DNA of 45,044 nt, taken from Bacteroidota bacterium. Its GTDB lineage: Bacteria; Bacteroidota; Bacteroidia; Flavobacteriales; Flavobacteriaceae. A program made the position numbers and the translations under genes. Each line of letters opens with the position of its first letter. Within the stretch, counting starts at the first letter, position 1. The notes beneath the pieces were generated by a model, which made no database searches, had not been told where the DNA came from, and saw only the letters and a program-made list of their open reading frames with translations. Shown here in pieces: positions 26,191-34,873 of this stretch. The stretch is from contig CANFJB010000016.1 of assembly GCA_947447375.1 (NCBI GenBank), positions 1 to 45,044 of the forward strand. Direction: 5' to 3'.

Positions 26191-27141
26191 ATGAATTTTA
26201 CAACAGTAGTTCCAATTGCTAATTCAAAATTTCCAATCGATTATCAAAGTAAGATTGTCTCTTTTGGATCTTGCTTTGCAGAAAATATGGCGAGTAAATT
26301 CGATTATTTTAAGTTTCAAAATTCCTGCAACCCTTTTGGTATATTATTTCACCCTATAGCTATTGAAAATTGTATTTCTAGGTCGGTAAATCTTGAATTA
26401 TTTGAAGAAAAAGAGTTGTTTTTTAATAATGAAAGATGGCATAATTTTGATGTCCATTCTGATTTAAGCAATACCGATAAAGAGTCACTTTTGATAGAAA
26501 TTAATGATTTATTAGTTGCCACAAATAAGCAAATTAGTGAGGCTTCGCATATAATTATTACCTATGGAACTTCATGGGTTTATAGAAACAAACCAACGAA
26601 TAAGTTGGTTGCCAATTGTCATAAAGTACCTCAAAATCAATTTGATAGAGAATTACTTTCAGTTTCAACTATTGAAAAATCGATTCAAAATACAATCAAT
26701 TTAATTGAAAAGAGCAATCCAAATTGTAAGATTATCTTTACAGTTTCACCCGTTCGCCACATCAAAGATGGGTTTGTGGAAAATCAACGAAGTAAAGCCA
26801 ATTTGATAGCAGCTTTACATTCGACCTTTGACAATCAACATTCGACTAAAAGTTATTTTCCTTCTTATGAAATAATGATGGATGAACTTCGTGATTATCG
26901 CTTTTATTCTGAAGATTTATTGCACCCAAATCAAATGGCTATTGATTATATTTGGGAACGATTTGTTGCAAGTTCCGTTGCTGACAGCGATTTGGCTACG
27001 ATGAATGAAATTGAATCAATTCAACGAGATTTGTCGCATCGTCCGTTCAATCCTTCTTCTAAAAGTTATCAAAAATTCCAAACTCAATTGGAAAATAAAA
27101 TAAATAAGATAAAATCGAAATTCCCTTTTATGAATTTCTAG
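26191..27141 (+). CDS. GSCFA domain-containing protein
   Basis: The protein has 316 residues from ATG 26191. The in-frame TTG at 26164 is rejected because it falls in a -7-like box (TAATATTG, 26159-26166) and would add nine non-conserved residues. The defining motif is VSFGSCFAENM at residues 23-33. A C-terminal DLLHPNQMAIDYIWERF supplies the His expected of SGNH-type hydrolases, to which GSCFA proteins are related, so an esterase- or acyltransferase-like activity is plausible but no substrate is known. There is no signal peptide. It converges with a rhodanese gene with no spacer at all (stop codons adjacent). Confidence 0.9.
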   Translation: MNFTTVVPIANSKFPIDYQSKIVSFGSCFAENMASKFDYFKFQNSCNPFGILFHPIAIENCISRSVNLELFEEKELFFNNERWHNFDVHSDLSNTDKESLLIEINDLLVATNKQISEASHIIITYGTSWVYRNKPTNKLVANCHKVPQNQFDRELLSVSTIEKSIQNTINLIEKSNPNCKIIFTVSPVRHIKDGFVENQRSKANLIAALHSTFDNQHSTKSYFPSYEIMMDELRDYRFYSEDLLHPNQMAIDYIWERFVASSVADSDLATMNEIESIQRDLSHRPFNPSSKSYQKFQTQLENKINKIKSKFPFMNF

Positions 27142-27450
27142 TTATAACTTGTTTTGTAAACTTTGCCAACCACCGCCGTTTATAGCGTCAATACCGTTTT
27201 GTTTCAAAATGGAAGTCGCTTGAGAACTTCTCATTCCGCTTGCACAACAAGCTATAACTGGTTTGTTTAGTTTTTTAATGTCGTTAATTTTATTTCCAAT
27301 TTCGTTTAAAGGGATGTTTTTTGCCCCTTTAATATGTCCGCCAGCAAATTCTCCTTGACTTCTAACATCAATTATAACTGCTCCTTTATCTTTAAATTCT
27401 TGTATGCTATTTGATTTGTTTCCAAACCCTAAAAAATCTAATAATCCCAT
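27142..27450 (-). CDS. Single-domain rhodanese-like protein
   Basis: The protein has 102 residues from the ATG at 27450. An upstream in-frame TTG at 27483 is rejected because the -7 box lies between it and this ATG. The domain shows the rhodanese elements VIIDVRSQGEFAGGHIKGAKNIPLNEI and the active-site loop CASGMRS with catalytic Cys at about residue 69, followed by a GGWQSL-type end. Such proteins carry sulfane sulfur or act as small sulfurtransferases in the cytoplasm. It is a single gene with its own promoter; partner unknown. Confidence 0.92.
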   Translation of the reverse strand: MGLLDFLGFGNKSNSIQEFKDKGAVIIDVRSQGEFAGGHIKGAKNIPLNEIGNKINDIKKLNKPVIACCASGMRSSQATSILKQNGIDAINGGGWQSLQNKL

Positions 27451-27469
27451 AATTTTATTATTTATGCTA

Positions 27470-27477
27470 CAAAGGTA
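27470..27477 (-). promoter_or_regulatory. -7 box (TACCTTTG) of the rhodanese gene
   Basis: On the minus strand TACCTTTG lies 20 bp before the ATG at 27450; it has the same sequence as the era and der boxes. It helps fix the rhodanese start. The -33 region has no TTG at 19 bp. Confidence 0.65.
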
Positions 27478-27574
27478 ATCCAACAGGTGAATATTTTTGC
27501 GTTAAAGTTTACTTTACTTTGAAATAAATTCTACATTTGATATCACAAATATCATTGTTTTAAAAACAATCAAA

Positions 27575-28330
27575 ATGGCAACACCTTATATTAAAAATGA
27601 AATTGAAAACGGAATTGCTACCCTTTCCTTTTTTCATCCTGAACACAATTCGCTTCCTTCTAATTTATTGAGCGAACTCGTTGATACCATTAATAATCTG
27701 GGAAATAATGATGCCGTAAAAGTGGTGATTCTTAAAAGTGATGGTGGCACTACCTTTTGTGCTGGAGCAAGTTTTCAAGAATTAATTTCTATTGAAAATG
27801 AAGCAACTGGAAAGTTGTTTTTTTCTGGCTTTGCCAATGTTATTAATGCAATGAGAAAATGTCCCAAAATAATAATTGGTTCAATACATGGAAAGGCTGT
27901 TGGTGGAGGCGTAGGAATTGCTGCTGCAACGGATTATTGTTTGGCAACCAAATATGCATCCGTAAAATTAAGTGAATTAACCATCGGAATTGGGCCTTTT
28001 GTAGTTGCACCAGCTATCGAAAGAAAAATAGGAGTGTCCGCTTTATCTCAGCTAACATTAGATGCAAATAATTTTTATAGCGCCGATTGGGCTCATTCGA
28101 AAGGGCTTTATAATGGAATTTATGAAAATAACAGCGAATTAGAATCTGCTGTTAATGTGATGGCTCAAAATTTAGCAAACTATAATCCTAGCGCTTTAAT
28201 CGAATTGAAAAAAGTACTTTGGAAAGACACTGAAAACTGGGAGGAACTTCTAAAAGAAAGAGCAGCAATAAGCGGAAAACTAGTATTGTCTGACTTTACA
28301 AAAGAAGCATTAAAGAAATTTCAAAAATAA
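27575..28330 (+). CDS. Enoyl-CoA hydratase/isomerase (crotonase) family protein
   Basis: The protein has 251 residues, the normal crotonase length. Oxyanion-hole regions: TTFCAGASFQEL (59-70) and GKAVGGGVGIAAATDYCLA (106-124). The later acidic residue is present (E134 in KLSELTIGIGP), but the position of the first catalytic Glu of classical hydratases (in GGGxELA) is Gly here (GGGVGIA). That pattern is more common in isomerases or other crotonase activities, so I would not name a reaction. Substrate probably an acyl-CoA from fatty acid or amino acid breakdown. It stands alone, converging with the aromatic hydroxylase gene after 2 bp. A near-consensus -7 box, TATCATTG, is at 27550-27557. Confidence 0.9.
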   Translation: MATPYIKNEIENGIATLSFFHPEHNSLPSNLLSELVDTINNLGNNDAVKVVILKSDGGTTFCAGASFQELISIENEATGKLFFSGFANVINAMRKCPKIIIGSIHGKAVGGGVGIAAATDYCLATKYASVKLSELTIGIGPFVVAPAIERKIGVSALSQLTLDANNFYSADWAHSKGLYNGIYENNSELESAVNVMAQNLANYNPSALIELKKVLWKDTENWEELLKERAAISGKLVLSDFTKEALKKFQK

Positions 28331-28332
28331 AT

Positions 28333-30075
28333 TTATATAAAAAGTTCCAGTCCGTTGTCAATTAAATGACTTACTTCAGGTCTATTTACTTTTAAATTAT
28401 TTAGGTGACTCAGTACTTCATTAAATGACTTTTCTGATTTTTGTATGTACAAAATCTCAGCAATCTCAAGGCTAAGTAACCAATCATTTGGATATCTATT
28501 TGCTACGATTTTAAAAATTTCAAAAGCTTTATCAGAATTAATTTTATTCTCACGAATAGTTCTAATTTCGCTGTAATACGATTCTAATTCTTCTCTTTCT
28601 GGAGTTTTTTCAGCTTTAATTGTTTTGCTATTTGGCAAATGAGTAATCATATCAAAACTATTGCAATCGGCAGGGCCAGAAAATGCTGAAACTACTTTTT
28701 TACCCACAGCCATATCGAAAATACCCCATTCTGGTTGGAATAATACCGTATTTTGATGCGTTACAGTACAATTTTCAAAACTTATAATAATTATAGCGCC
28801 TTGAAGATTTCTTGATCCTGTAATAATATCTCCTGTAACTTTTATATCTCCTTCAAATTCTAAAGTGACCGTTTTGCCTTCATAAATTCCATAGGCCATT
28901 AAGTCCTTTGGGCTCATGTCTTCTATCGCAAGGTTGATTCCTTTTAGTTTACCAATGGGACTTCCGAAACCAGCAGCATGGTAATTTGTTCCATGTCCAA
29001 CTAGTTCTTTTTCTCTATTGGCCAAAGCCGTTTTTCCAGTTGTTTGAACATAAACTGGTTTGCCGTCAAACTCAATTACGTTGCTAAAAACACCCGATAT
29101 TTGTAATCCAGTACTCAATTCAATGGTTCCTAAAGCCTTAGAATTTATCAGTTTGTTTATCCCTGACAATCCTCCGGTTCTCAATGCCATTTTGTTTGCA
29201 AATTCTTCCAAAACAAAGCTAAGATGAGCAAAATCGGGAGTTACATATAGTTGAGGTTGTGGTTTTGTAATGTCAAAAATTTGGTTTGCTGCTGAAATAT
29301 CATAAGGGATTTTCTTCACTTTGTCGGTCATGCACCATGCGCTTTCGCCAATAGAGGATAGTAATCCAGCACCATAAATTTTAGGATTTTCAACCGTTCC
29401 AATCAAACCATATTCAACGGTCCACCAATGTAAATTTCTAATTTGTGCCATTTCTGACATTTCCACCGATTGATTTTGAAGGTCATTAACTGCTTTTTCA
29501 GCTGCATCAATCACCGATTGTGGCGTATTTTCGGCCTCTTTAACTATTGAAAGTAAACGAATTGCTTCGTACATTTCGTAGTCGTAAGAAGAAGAAATTG
29601 CCTTGCAACCTATTTCACCAAAGCGTCTTAAATATTCAGCATATTCAGGATTTGCAATAATTGGGGCGTGTCCAGCACCTTCGTGAATAATATCTGGAGC
29701 AGGAGTATATTCTATGTGTTCTAATTGTCGAATATCAGAAGCAATAACCAAAACATTATAAGCTTGAAATTCCATAAAAGCATTGGGTGGAATAAATCCA
29801 TCAACGGCAACCGCTGCCCAACCTATTTCTTTCAAAATCCGATTCATCCCATACATATTTGGGATATTTTCAATTTCAAGACCGGTTTTTTCTAATCCAT
29901 TTAAATACGATTCGTGAGCTACTTTTGATAAATAACTTACATTTTTTCGCATCACATACCTCCAAACTGCTTGATTGATCGGAGTATAATCCGAGTAATC
30001 TTGAGGTTTGATAAATTGTTTTAAATGCGCTGGAAGTCGCTCTATTAATGGATTACTTTCAAAAGGTGCTTTCAT
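28333..30075 (-). CDS. Aromatic amino acid hydroxylase (phenylalanine 4-monooxygenase-like) with long C-terminal extension
   Basis: The protein has 580 residues. The first 300 or so form the pterin-dependent, non-haem iron aromatic amino acid hydroxylase fold. The metal triad is visible: H131 and H136 in DIIHEGAGHAP, and E221 in WWTVEYGLIG. YGAGLLSSIGE (234-244) and the downstream DFAHLSFVLEEFA also fit. Expected reaction: hydroxylation of Phe (to Tyr) or a related residue using tetrahydropterin and O2. Ordinary bacterial enzymes end near 260-300 residues, whereas here about 280 more residues follow, with beta-rich segments (LEFEGDIKVTGDIITGSRNL) and a helical tail. I do not recognise this half; I recall similar long forms in other Bacteroidetes. 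No regulatory ACT domain precedes the core. Confidence 0.88.
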   Translation of the reverse strand: MKAPFESNPLIERLPAHLKQFIKPQDYSDYTPINQAVWRYVMRKNVSYLSKVAHESYLNGLEKTGLEIENIPNMYGMNRILKEIGWAAVAVDGFIPPNAFMEFQAYNVLVIASDIRQLEHIEYTPAPDIIHEGAGHAPIIANPEYAEYLRRFGEIGCKAISSSYDYEMYEAIRLLSIVKEAENTPQSVIDAAEKAVNDLQNQSVEMSEMAQIRNLHWWTVEYGLIGTVENPKIYGAGLLSSIGESAWCMTDKVKKIPYDISAANQIFDITKPQPQLYVTPDFAHLSFVLEEFANKMALRTGGLSGINKLINSKALGTIELSTGLQISGVFSNVIEFDGKPVYVQTTGKTALANREKELVGHGTNYHAAGFGSPIGKLKGINLAIEDMSPKDLMAYGIYEGKTVTLEFEGDIKVTGDIITGSRNLQGAIIIISFENCTVTHQNTVLFQPEWGIFDMAVGKKVVSAFSGPADCNSFDMITHLPNSKTIKAEKTPEREELESYYSEIRTIRENKINSDKAFEIFKIVANRYPNDWLLSLEIAEILYIQKSEKSFNEVLSHLNNLKVNRPEVSHLIDNGLELFI

Positions 30076-30186
30076 AATTAAACCAAATAGGTTAGTGTAA
30101 AAGTACTAATTTTTCAGGTTAATTTCCAATAAATAATATCGATTTTTTATAATTAACAATGTTATTTTAATAATTCAACGATATTT

Positions 30187-30216
30187 CAAAAAAAAACCTA
30201 CCGAGGTGGGTAGGTT
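30187..30216 (-). terminator. Terminator of the DUF5522-hutU-DUF4136 unit
   Basis: Stem AACCTACC (30195-30202) / GGTAGGTT (30209-30216) with a 6-nt loop. On the minus strand it is followed by a T-run (complement of the A-run at 30187-30196). It lies 24 bp after the end of the DUF4136-type gene. Confidence 0.85.
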
Positions 30217-30240
30217 AATTTATTTATTGGAATAATTATT

Positions 30241-30774
30241 TTATTTTTTTTCAGGGGGATATTGCGCTAAAATTTTGGTTACAAATTCATTTATTCGCGC
30301 CTCTTTTTCCTCTGTTTTCTTTGTCAAATAGCCATTTCCTTCTCCTTGCCAAATCAATTCTTTTTTATTTGCATCTATAATGTCTATAAAAAGTGTTCCT
30401 TCTGTAGTTCGTGTTACAGTTGTTTGACCACCCCACATAAAAGGATCCCAACCCCATCTCCAGCCATAACCCCAGTTTGAATTGTACTGGTTAATGTCAA
30501 CTTGTTCTCTTTCTTTAGTGAAAATGTTTATTAATAAATCGGGTTTTTCACTTTTTGTAAATCCTTTTTTCGTCATTTCACTATCTATTGCTCTAAGGAT
30601 TCTCTTTTTGTCTAAATCTGAAATTTCTACTTTATCAATTCCGCTTTTTTGAAAAGCAAAAGTTTTGTAACTACTAAAGTCAGCGTTTTTATCGTAATCT
30701 GAATTTACCATTACAGAACTGCATGAGCTCAATAAAAAGAGCATAAATACCGGGATAATTTTAATTGCTTTCAT
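30241..30774 (-). CDS. DUF4136-type lipoprotein
   Basis: The protein has 177 residues. The N-terminus MKAIKIIPVFMLFLLSSCSS ends in a lipobox (LSSC), so it should be lipid-anchored in the envelope. The DUF4136 pattern follows: DYDKNADFSSYKTFAF near the start, then RILRAIDSEMTKKGF, PDLLINIFTKE, and GTLFIDIIDANKKELIWQGEG. Family function is unknown. A Trp/Gly-rich insert (WGYGWRWGWDPFMWGG) sits in the middle, as is common in this family. It lies 24 bp downstream of hutU on the same strand and before a terminator, so it is likely cotranscribed with histidine catabolism, although no functional link is known. Confidence 0.87.
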   Translation of the reverse strand: MKAIKIIPVFMLFLLSSCSSVMVNSDYDKNADFSSYKTFAFQKSGIDKVEISDLDKKRILRAIDSEMTKKGFTKSEKPDLLINIFTKEREQVDINQYNSNWGYGWRWGWDPFMWGGQTTVTRTTEGTLFIDIIDANKKELIWQGEGNGYLTKKTEEKEARINEFVTKILAQYPPEKK

Positions 30775-30798
30775 GATTTATTGATTTATTTGTTAATA

Positions 30799-32778
30799 TT
30801 AATTGAGTAATGAATCGTCAACACTATTTGGAAGAGTAACTTTTAGTAAAGTTTCTGCTTCCATAGCTCGTTTAATTGCAAAAATGGCTCCTTCATTTCT
30901 GGCCCAACTTCTTCTTGAAATTCCGTTATTGACATCCCAAAAAAGCATCGATTGTAATCTTCTTGAAGCCTCTTTAGTTCCGTCAAGAACCATACCAAAT
31001 CCGCCGTTGATTACTTCGCCCCAACCTACGCCACCTCCATTGTGAATAGAAACCCAAGTGGCGCCTCGGAAACTGTCTCCAATTACATTTTGAATCGCCA
31101 TATCGGCAGTAAAACGGGATCCATCATATATATTTGAAGTTTCGCGGTAGGGAGAATCGGTGCCAGAAACATCATGGTGATCTCGACCTAAAATTACAGT
31201 TCCAATTTCTCCTTTATTGATAGCATTATTAAAAGCTTCAGCAATTTTTACACGTCCTTCAGCATCTGCATATAGGATTCTAGCTTGCGAACCAACTACC
31301 AATTTATTTTCTTGAGCTCCTTTTATCCATTGGATATTATCGGCCATTTGTTGTTGGATTTCAGAAGGTGAATTTTTCATCATTTCTTCTAAAACTTGGC
31401 ACGCAATAGCATCAGTTTTGTCTAAATCTTCCGGTTTCCCCGAAGCGCAAACCCATCTAAACGGACCAAAACCATAATCAAAACACATTGGACCCATAAT
31501 ATCTTGAACGTAACTCGAGTATTTAAAATCAATTCCGTTTTTAGCCATTACATCAGCACCAGCGCGGGATGCTTCCAATAAAAACGCATTTCCATAATCG
31601 AAGAAATAAGTGCCTTTAGCATTGTGTTTATTGATTGCGGCAGCATGTCTTCTTAAAGATTCTTGAACTTTTTCTTTAAATAACTCAGGATTGTTTGCCA
31701 TCATTTCGTTGGCATTTTCAAATGAAATTCCCACCGGATAATAACCACCAGCCCATGGATTATGCAACGAAGTTTGATCGGAACCCAAATCGATATGGAT
31801 GTTTTCTAAATCAAATCGTTCCCAAATATCAACCACATTTCCTAAATAGGCTATCGAAACAACTTCTTTATTTTCAAGTGCTTTTTTGACTCTTGACACT
31901 AATTCATCCATATTTTCTACCACTTCATTTATCCAACCTTGAGAATGACGAATGTGGGTTATTTTTGGATTTACTTCGGCACAAACGGTTACGCAACCCG
32001 AAATATTTCCTGCCTTTGGTTGTGCGCCACTCATTCCTCCCAATCCAGAAGTTACAAATAAACCTCCTTTAGGATTTTTCTTAATTTTTCTAAAACCGTT
32101 TAAGACCGTAATTGTAGTTCCATGAACAATTCCTTGCGGACCAATATACATATAACTTCCAGCAGTCATTTGTCCGTATTGAGAAACTCCCAATGCATTC
32201 ATTTTTTCCCAATCGTCTGGTTTTGAATAATTTGGAATAACCATGCCATTGGTGACAACCACTCTAGGAGCTTCTTTATGAGAAGGAAATAAACCCATCG
32301 GATGACCAGAATACATGGTTAACGTTTGCTCATCGGTCATTTCCGAAAGGTATTTCATGGTAAGTCGGTATTGCGCCCAATTTTGAAAAACTGCACCATT
32401 TCCTCCGTAGGTAATTAGCTCGTGAGGATGTTGCGCAACAGCATAATCAAGATTGTTTTGAATCATCAACATGATTGCTTTTGCTTGTTCGCTTTTTCCA
32501 GGATATTCAGAAATCGGACGAGCATACATTTTGTAATCTGGACGCAAGCGGTACATGTAAATTCGTCCGTATTTTTCTAATTCTTCAGAAAATTCTTTAA
32601 CTAAAACGGCATGGTCTTTTGGTTCGAAATAACGCAAAGCATTTCTAAGCGCTAGTTTTTTTTCATCATCAGATAAAATTTCTTTTCGTTTTGGAGCGTG
32701 ATTAATCTCTGTTTCAAACTTTTTAGGTTCGGGTAAAACAGTTGGAATTCCTTCTTTTATTTGATCTTGAAAAGTCAT
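30799..32778 (-). CDS. hutU: Urocanate hydratase
   Basis: The protein has 659 residues, the long form of urocanase (the common bacterial form is about 550-560). It converts urocanate to imidazolone propionate, step two of histidine degradation, with tightly bound NAD acting as electrophile. Visible motifs: ITYGGNGAVFQNWAQYRL (122-139), MYSGHPMGLFPSH (155-167), the NAD-binding GLGGMSGAQPKA (245-256), and the active-site region FGPFRWVCASGKPEDLDKTD with C444. Other hut genes (hutH, hutI, hutG) are not in this window, so the pathway must be split or encoded elsewhere. It starts 8 bp after a small Cys-rich protein gene and precedes a lipoprotein gene. Confidence 0.96.
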   Translation of the reverse strand: MTFQDQIKEGIPTVLPEPKKFETEINHAPKRKEILSDDEKKLALRNALRYFEPKDHAVLVKEFSEELEKYGRIYMYRLRPDYKMYARPISEYPGKSEQAKAIMLMIQNNLDYAVAQHPHELITYGGNGAVFQNWAQYRLTMKYLSEMTDEQTLTMYSGHPMGLFPSHKEAPRVVVTNGMVIPNYSKPDDWEKMNALGVSQYGQMTAGSYMYIGPQGIVHGTTITVLNGFRKIKKNPKGGLFVTSGLGGMSGAQPKAGNISGCVTVCAEVNPKITHIRHSQGWINEVVENMDELVSRVKKALENKEVVSIAYLGNVVDIWERFDLENIHIDLGSDQTSLHNPWAGGYYPVGISFENANEMMANNPELFKEKVQESLRRHAAAINKHNAKGTYFFDYGNAFLLEASRAGADVMAKNGIDFKYSSYVQDIMGPMCFDYGFGPFRWVCASGKPEDLDKTDAIACQVLEEMMKNSPSEIQQQMADNIQWIKGAQENKLVVGSQARILYADAEGRVKIAEAFNNAINKGEIGTVILGRDHHDVSGTDSPYRETSNIYDGSRFTADMAIQNVIGDSFRGATWVSIHNGGGVGWGEVINGGFGMVLDGTKEASRRLQSMLFWDVNNGISRRSWARNEGAIFAIKRAMEAETLLKVTLPNSVDDSLLN

Positions 32779-32786
32779 TTTCGAAT

Positions 32787-32972
32787 TTATTTTAGCTTAT
32801 TTCTGATTTCGTTTGTTTTTTTATCAAATCCATACGGACAATGTTTGCAGCCACTTTTACAGCAATAACCACGATTTAAGTGGAATTTCTCAGTAAAGCA
32901 CCTATAACCTTCAGGAGTGAGGTAATAATCTTCTCCTTCAATTAATTTTTTCTCATTTTCCCTAACGTTCAT
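32787..32972 (-). CDS. Small Cys-rich DUF5522-type protein
   Basis: The protein has 61 residues. It consists of a charged N-terminus, the segment YYLTPEGYRCFTEKFHLNRG, and a dense Cys cluster GYCCKSGCKHCPYGF (five Cys, plus one earlier in YRCF), which looks like a metal or Fe-S site. This pattern matches the small DUF5522 family as I know it; the function is uncharacterised. It lies 8 bp before hutU and is almost certainly cotranscribed. A possible -7 box (TAAATTTG at 32977-32984 on the minus strand) is so close to the ATG that the message might be leaderless; no good -33 is present. Confidence 0.85.
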   Translation of the reverse strand: MNVRENEKKLIEGEDYYLTPEGYRCFTEKFHLNRGYCCKSGCKHCPYGFDKKTNEIRNKLK

Positions 32973-33049
32973 ATTACAAATTTATAAACTTTATGATGAA
33001 TGTATTCTTTTGTTAAGATATTATTAGAAATTAATTTTACAATAAGAGT

Positions 33050-33057
33050 TATCTTTG
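33050..33057 (+). promoter_or_regulatory. -7 box (TATCTTTG) of the PLP enzyme-glucosaminidase-hemL unit
   Basis: An exact TAnnTTTG match 28 bp before the TTG start at 33086, oriented towards a three-gene plus-strand run. No -33 TTG at the expected distance. Confidence 0.6.
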
Positions 33058-33085
33058 CTTTATTAAAATTCAAAACAGAGTCTCT

Positions 33086-33985
33086 TTGGTTGTAAACCAG
33101 CAAATACCATTTCAATTTCCAAATGAAATCACTTTACACATAAAGCGTGAAGATTTGATTCATCCTTTTATTTCTGGAAATAAATTTAGAAAATTAAAAT
33201 ACAATTTGCTTAAAGCAAATGAAGAGAATAAAACACAGCTATTAACTTTTGGTGGTGCATTTTCAAATCATATTGCTGCGGTTGCTTATGCTGGAAAGAA
33301 AAATAATTTTGAAACTATTGGGATTATTCGGGGCGATGAATTGGAATCTCAAATTTATGAAAATCCCACGTTACTATTTGCCCAAGAATGTGGAATGAAA
33401 TTTCATTTTGTGACTCGCGAAGAATATAAAGATAAAACCACTGCTTTATTTATTGAAAAATTTAGAAATATTTATAGTGATTTTTATTTAATTCCCGAAG
33501 GAGGAGCTAATTCATTGGCGGTTAAAGGTTGTGAGGAAATACTTACTGAAGAAGATTCGAAATTTTCTCATGTTTGCTGTTCAATTGGAACTGGCGGAAC
33601 CATTTCAGGGTTAATAAATTCATCGCATTCCCATCAAAAAATAATTGGATTTCCCTCACTAAAAGGTGATTTTTTATCGGAGGATATTCGTAAATTTGCA
33701 GTTAAAACCAATTGGGAATTAATCACCGATTATCATTTTGGTGGTTATGGAAAAATAAACGAAGAATTAATTCGTTTTATTAATGATTTTTATCAGCAAA
33801 CCAATATTCCATTAGACCCTATATATACTGGGAAAATGCTGTATGGAATAGTTGATTTAATTGAAAAAGATTTTTTTCCAAAAGGTGCTAAAATATTGGC
33901 GATTCACACCGGTGGAATTCAGGGAATAAAAGGAATGAACATCTATTTAAAAAAGAAAAATCTACAACAAATTAATACACAATGA
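33086..33985 (+). CDS. PLP-dependent enzyme of the ACC deaminase / D-cysteine desulfhydrase family
   Basis: The protein has 299 residues. No ATG is available near the 5' end; the frame begins at TTG 33086 (VVNQQIPFQFPNEITLHIKRED), which fits the -7 box 28 bp upstream. Fold type II PLP features: GNKFRKLKYN with the probable Schiff-base Lys at about residue 33, GGAFSNHIAAVAYAG for substrate binding, a phosphate-binding SIGTGGTISGL, and HTGGIQG near the end. The family removes amino and thiol groups from small amino acids (D-cysteine, ACC), and the sequence alone does not settle the substrate. Its 3' end overlaps the next gene by 4 bp (ATGA), so translation is coupled. Confidence 0.88.
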   Translation: MVVNQQIPFQFPNEITLHIKREDLIHPFISGNKFRKLKYNLLKANEENKTQLLTFGGAFSNHIAAVAYAGKKNNFETIGIIRGDELESQIYENPTLLFAQECGMKFHFVTREEYKDKTTALFIEKFRNIYSDFYLIPEGGANSLAVKGCEEILTEEDSKFSHVCCSIGTGGTISGLINSSHSHQKIIGFPSLKGDFLSEDIRKFAVKTNWELITDYHFGGYGKINEELIRFINDFYQQTNIPLDPIYTGKMLYGIVDLIEKDFFPKGAKILAIHTGGIQGIKGMNIYLKKKNLQQINTQ

Positions 33986-34857
33986 TCAGAAAAACAACCT
34001 TATTATTAATCGTTTTATTTGCGGTAAGCTGTACGTCTAGAAAAGTTGTTATTCAAACTACAAGACCGAAAAACTACAAACCACCAACAAAAGTGGAAGT
34101 GGTTAAACCGATAGATAATACCAATCCTGTGGTAGTTTCAACTGATTCTGTAAAAACAATCGAACCTAAAACAGAAATTTTAGAAGCAACCACGAGAGTT
34201 AAAGTTACTCCTGAAATGGTATTTGCCTATATAGATTTGTACAAAGTAATTGCAAAAAACAACATGGTTCAATACGGAATTCCAGCTAGTATTTGCCTTG
34301 GGCAGGGAATTTTAGAATCGGGTGCTGGAACGGGGCCTTTAAGTGCTATTGCAAATAATCATTTTGGTATTAAATGCCATCAAGATTGGACCGGTCCTTC
34401 AGTAAAATATGATGACGATGCTGCCCAAGAGTGTTTTAGAAAATACAATCAAGCGAGTGAATCGTATAATGACCATGCATTATTTTTGAAAAGTAGAAGA
34501 TGGTACGAACCGTTATTTAAATTAGAAAAAGACGATTATAAAGCATGGGCAAAAGGGCTGAAAGCTGCTGGTTATGCTACAGATCCAAAATATCCTGAAA
34601 AATTAATTGGTATCATTGAAAGATACCATTTGGATCAATATGATGCTGAGGTTTTAGGAAAAGAATATGTTGCTCCTGTAGTCCCAGTTACTCCTGTTGC
34701 TCAACCAGTGGTAAAGAAAAAAGAGTATGAAGTTATCAAAGGAGATACAATGTATTCTATTTCAAAAAAATTCAATATTTCAATTGATGATTTAAAGGCA
34801 AAAAACAATATTCCCGACAATACAATTTCTGTTGGACAAGTATTAATTATAGAATAA
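33982..34857 (+). CDS. Glucosaminidase/LysM lipoprotein
   Basis: The protein has 291 residues. A lipoprotein signal ([13 protein letters not shown], Cys 17) is followed by a Pro/Thr/Val-rich linker to about residue 70. A mannosyl-glycoprotein endo-beta-N-acetylglucosaminidase-like (glucosaminidase) domain spans about 75-220, with the segment [20 protein letters not shown] containing the likely catalytic Glu, then NNHFGIKCH and [18 protein letters not shown]-terminal LysM domain ([19 protein letters not shown], residues about 247-290) binds peptidoglycan. Predicted role: outer-membrane-anchored muramidase/N-acetylglucosaminidase in wall turnover or cell separation. It sits between the PLP enzyme gene (4-bp overlap) and hemL (16-bp gap). 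Confidence 0.93.
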   Translation: MIRKTTLLLIVLFAVSCTSRKVVIQTTRPKNYKPPTKVEVVKPIDNTNPVVVSTDSVKTIEPKTEILEATTRVKVTPEMVFAYIDLYKVIAKNNMVQYGIPASICLGQGILESGAGTGPLSAIANNHFGIKCHQDWTGPSVKYDDDAAQECFRKYNQASESYNDHALFLKSRRWYEPLFKLEKDDYKAWAKGLKAAGYATDPKYPEKLIGIIERYHLDQYDAEVLGKEYVAPVVPVTPVAQPVVKKKEYEVIKGDTMYSISKKFNISIDDLKAKNNIPDNTISVGQVLIIE

Positions 34858-34873
34858 AATTCACAATTTTAAG

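Noticed and set aside
27451..27483. TTG start at 27483 for the rhodanese
   Set aside because: The exact -7 box TACCTTTG lies between it and ATG 27450, so the TTG would be upstream of the transcript.
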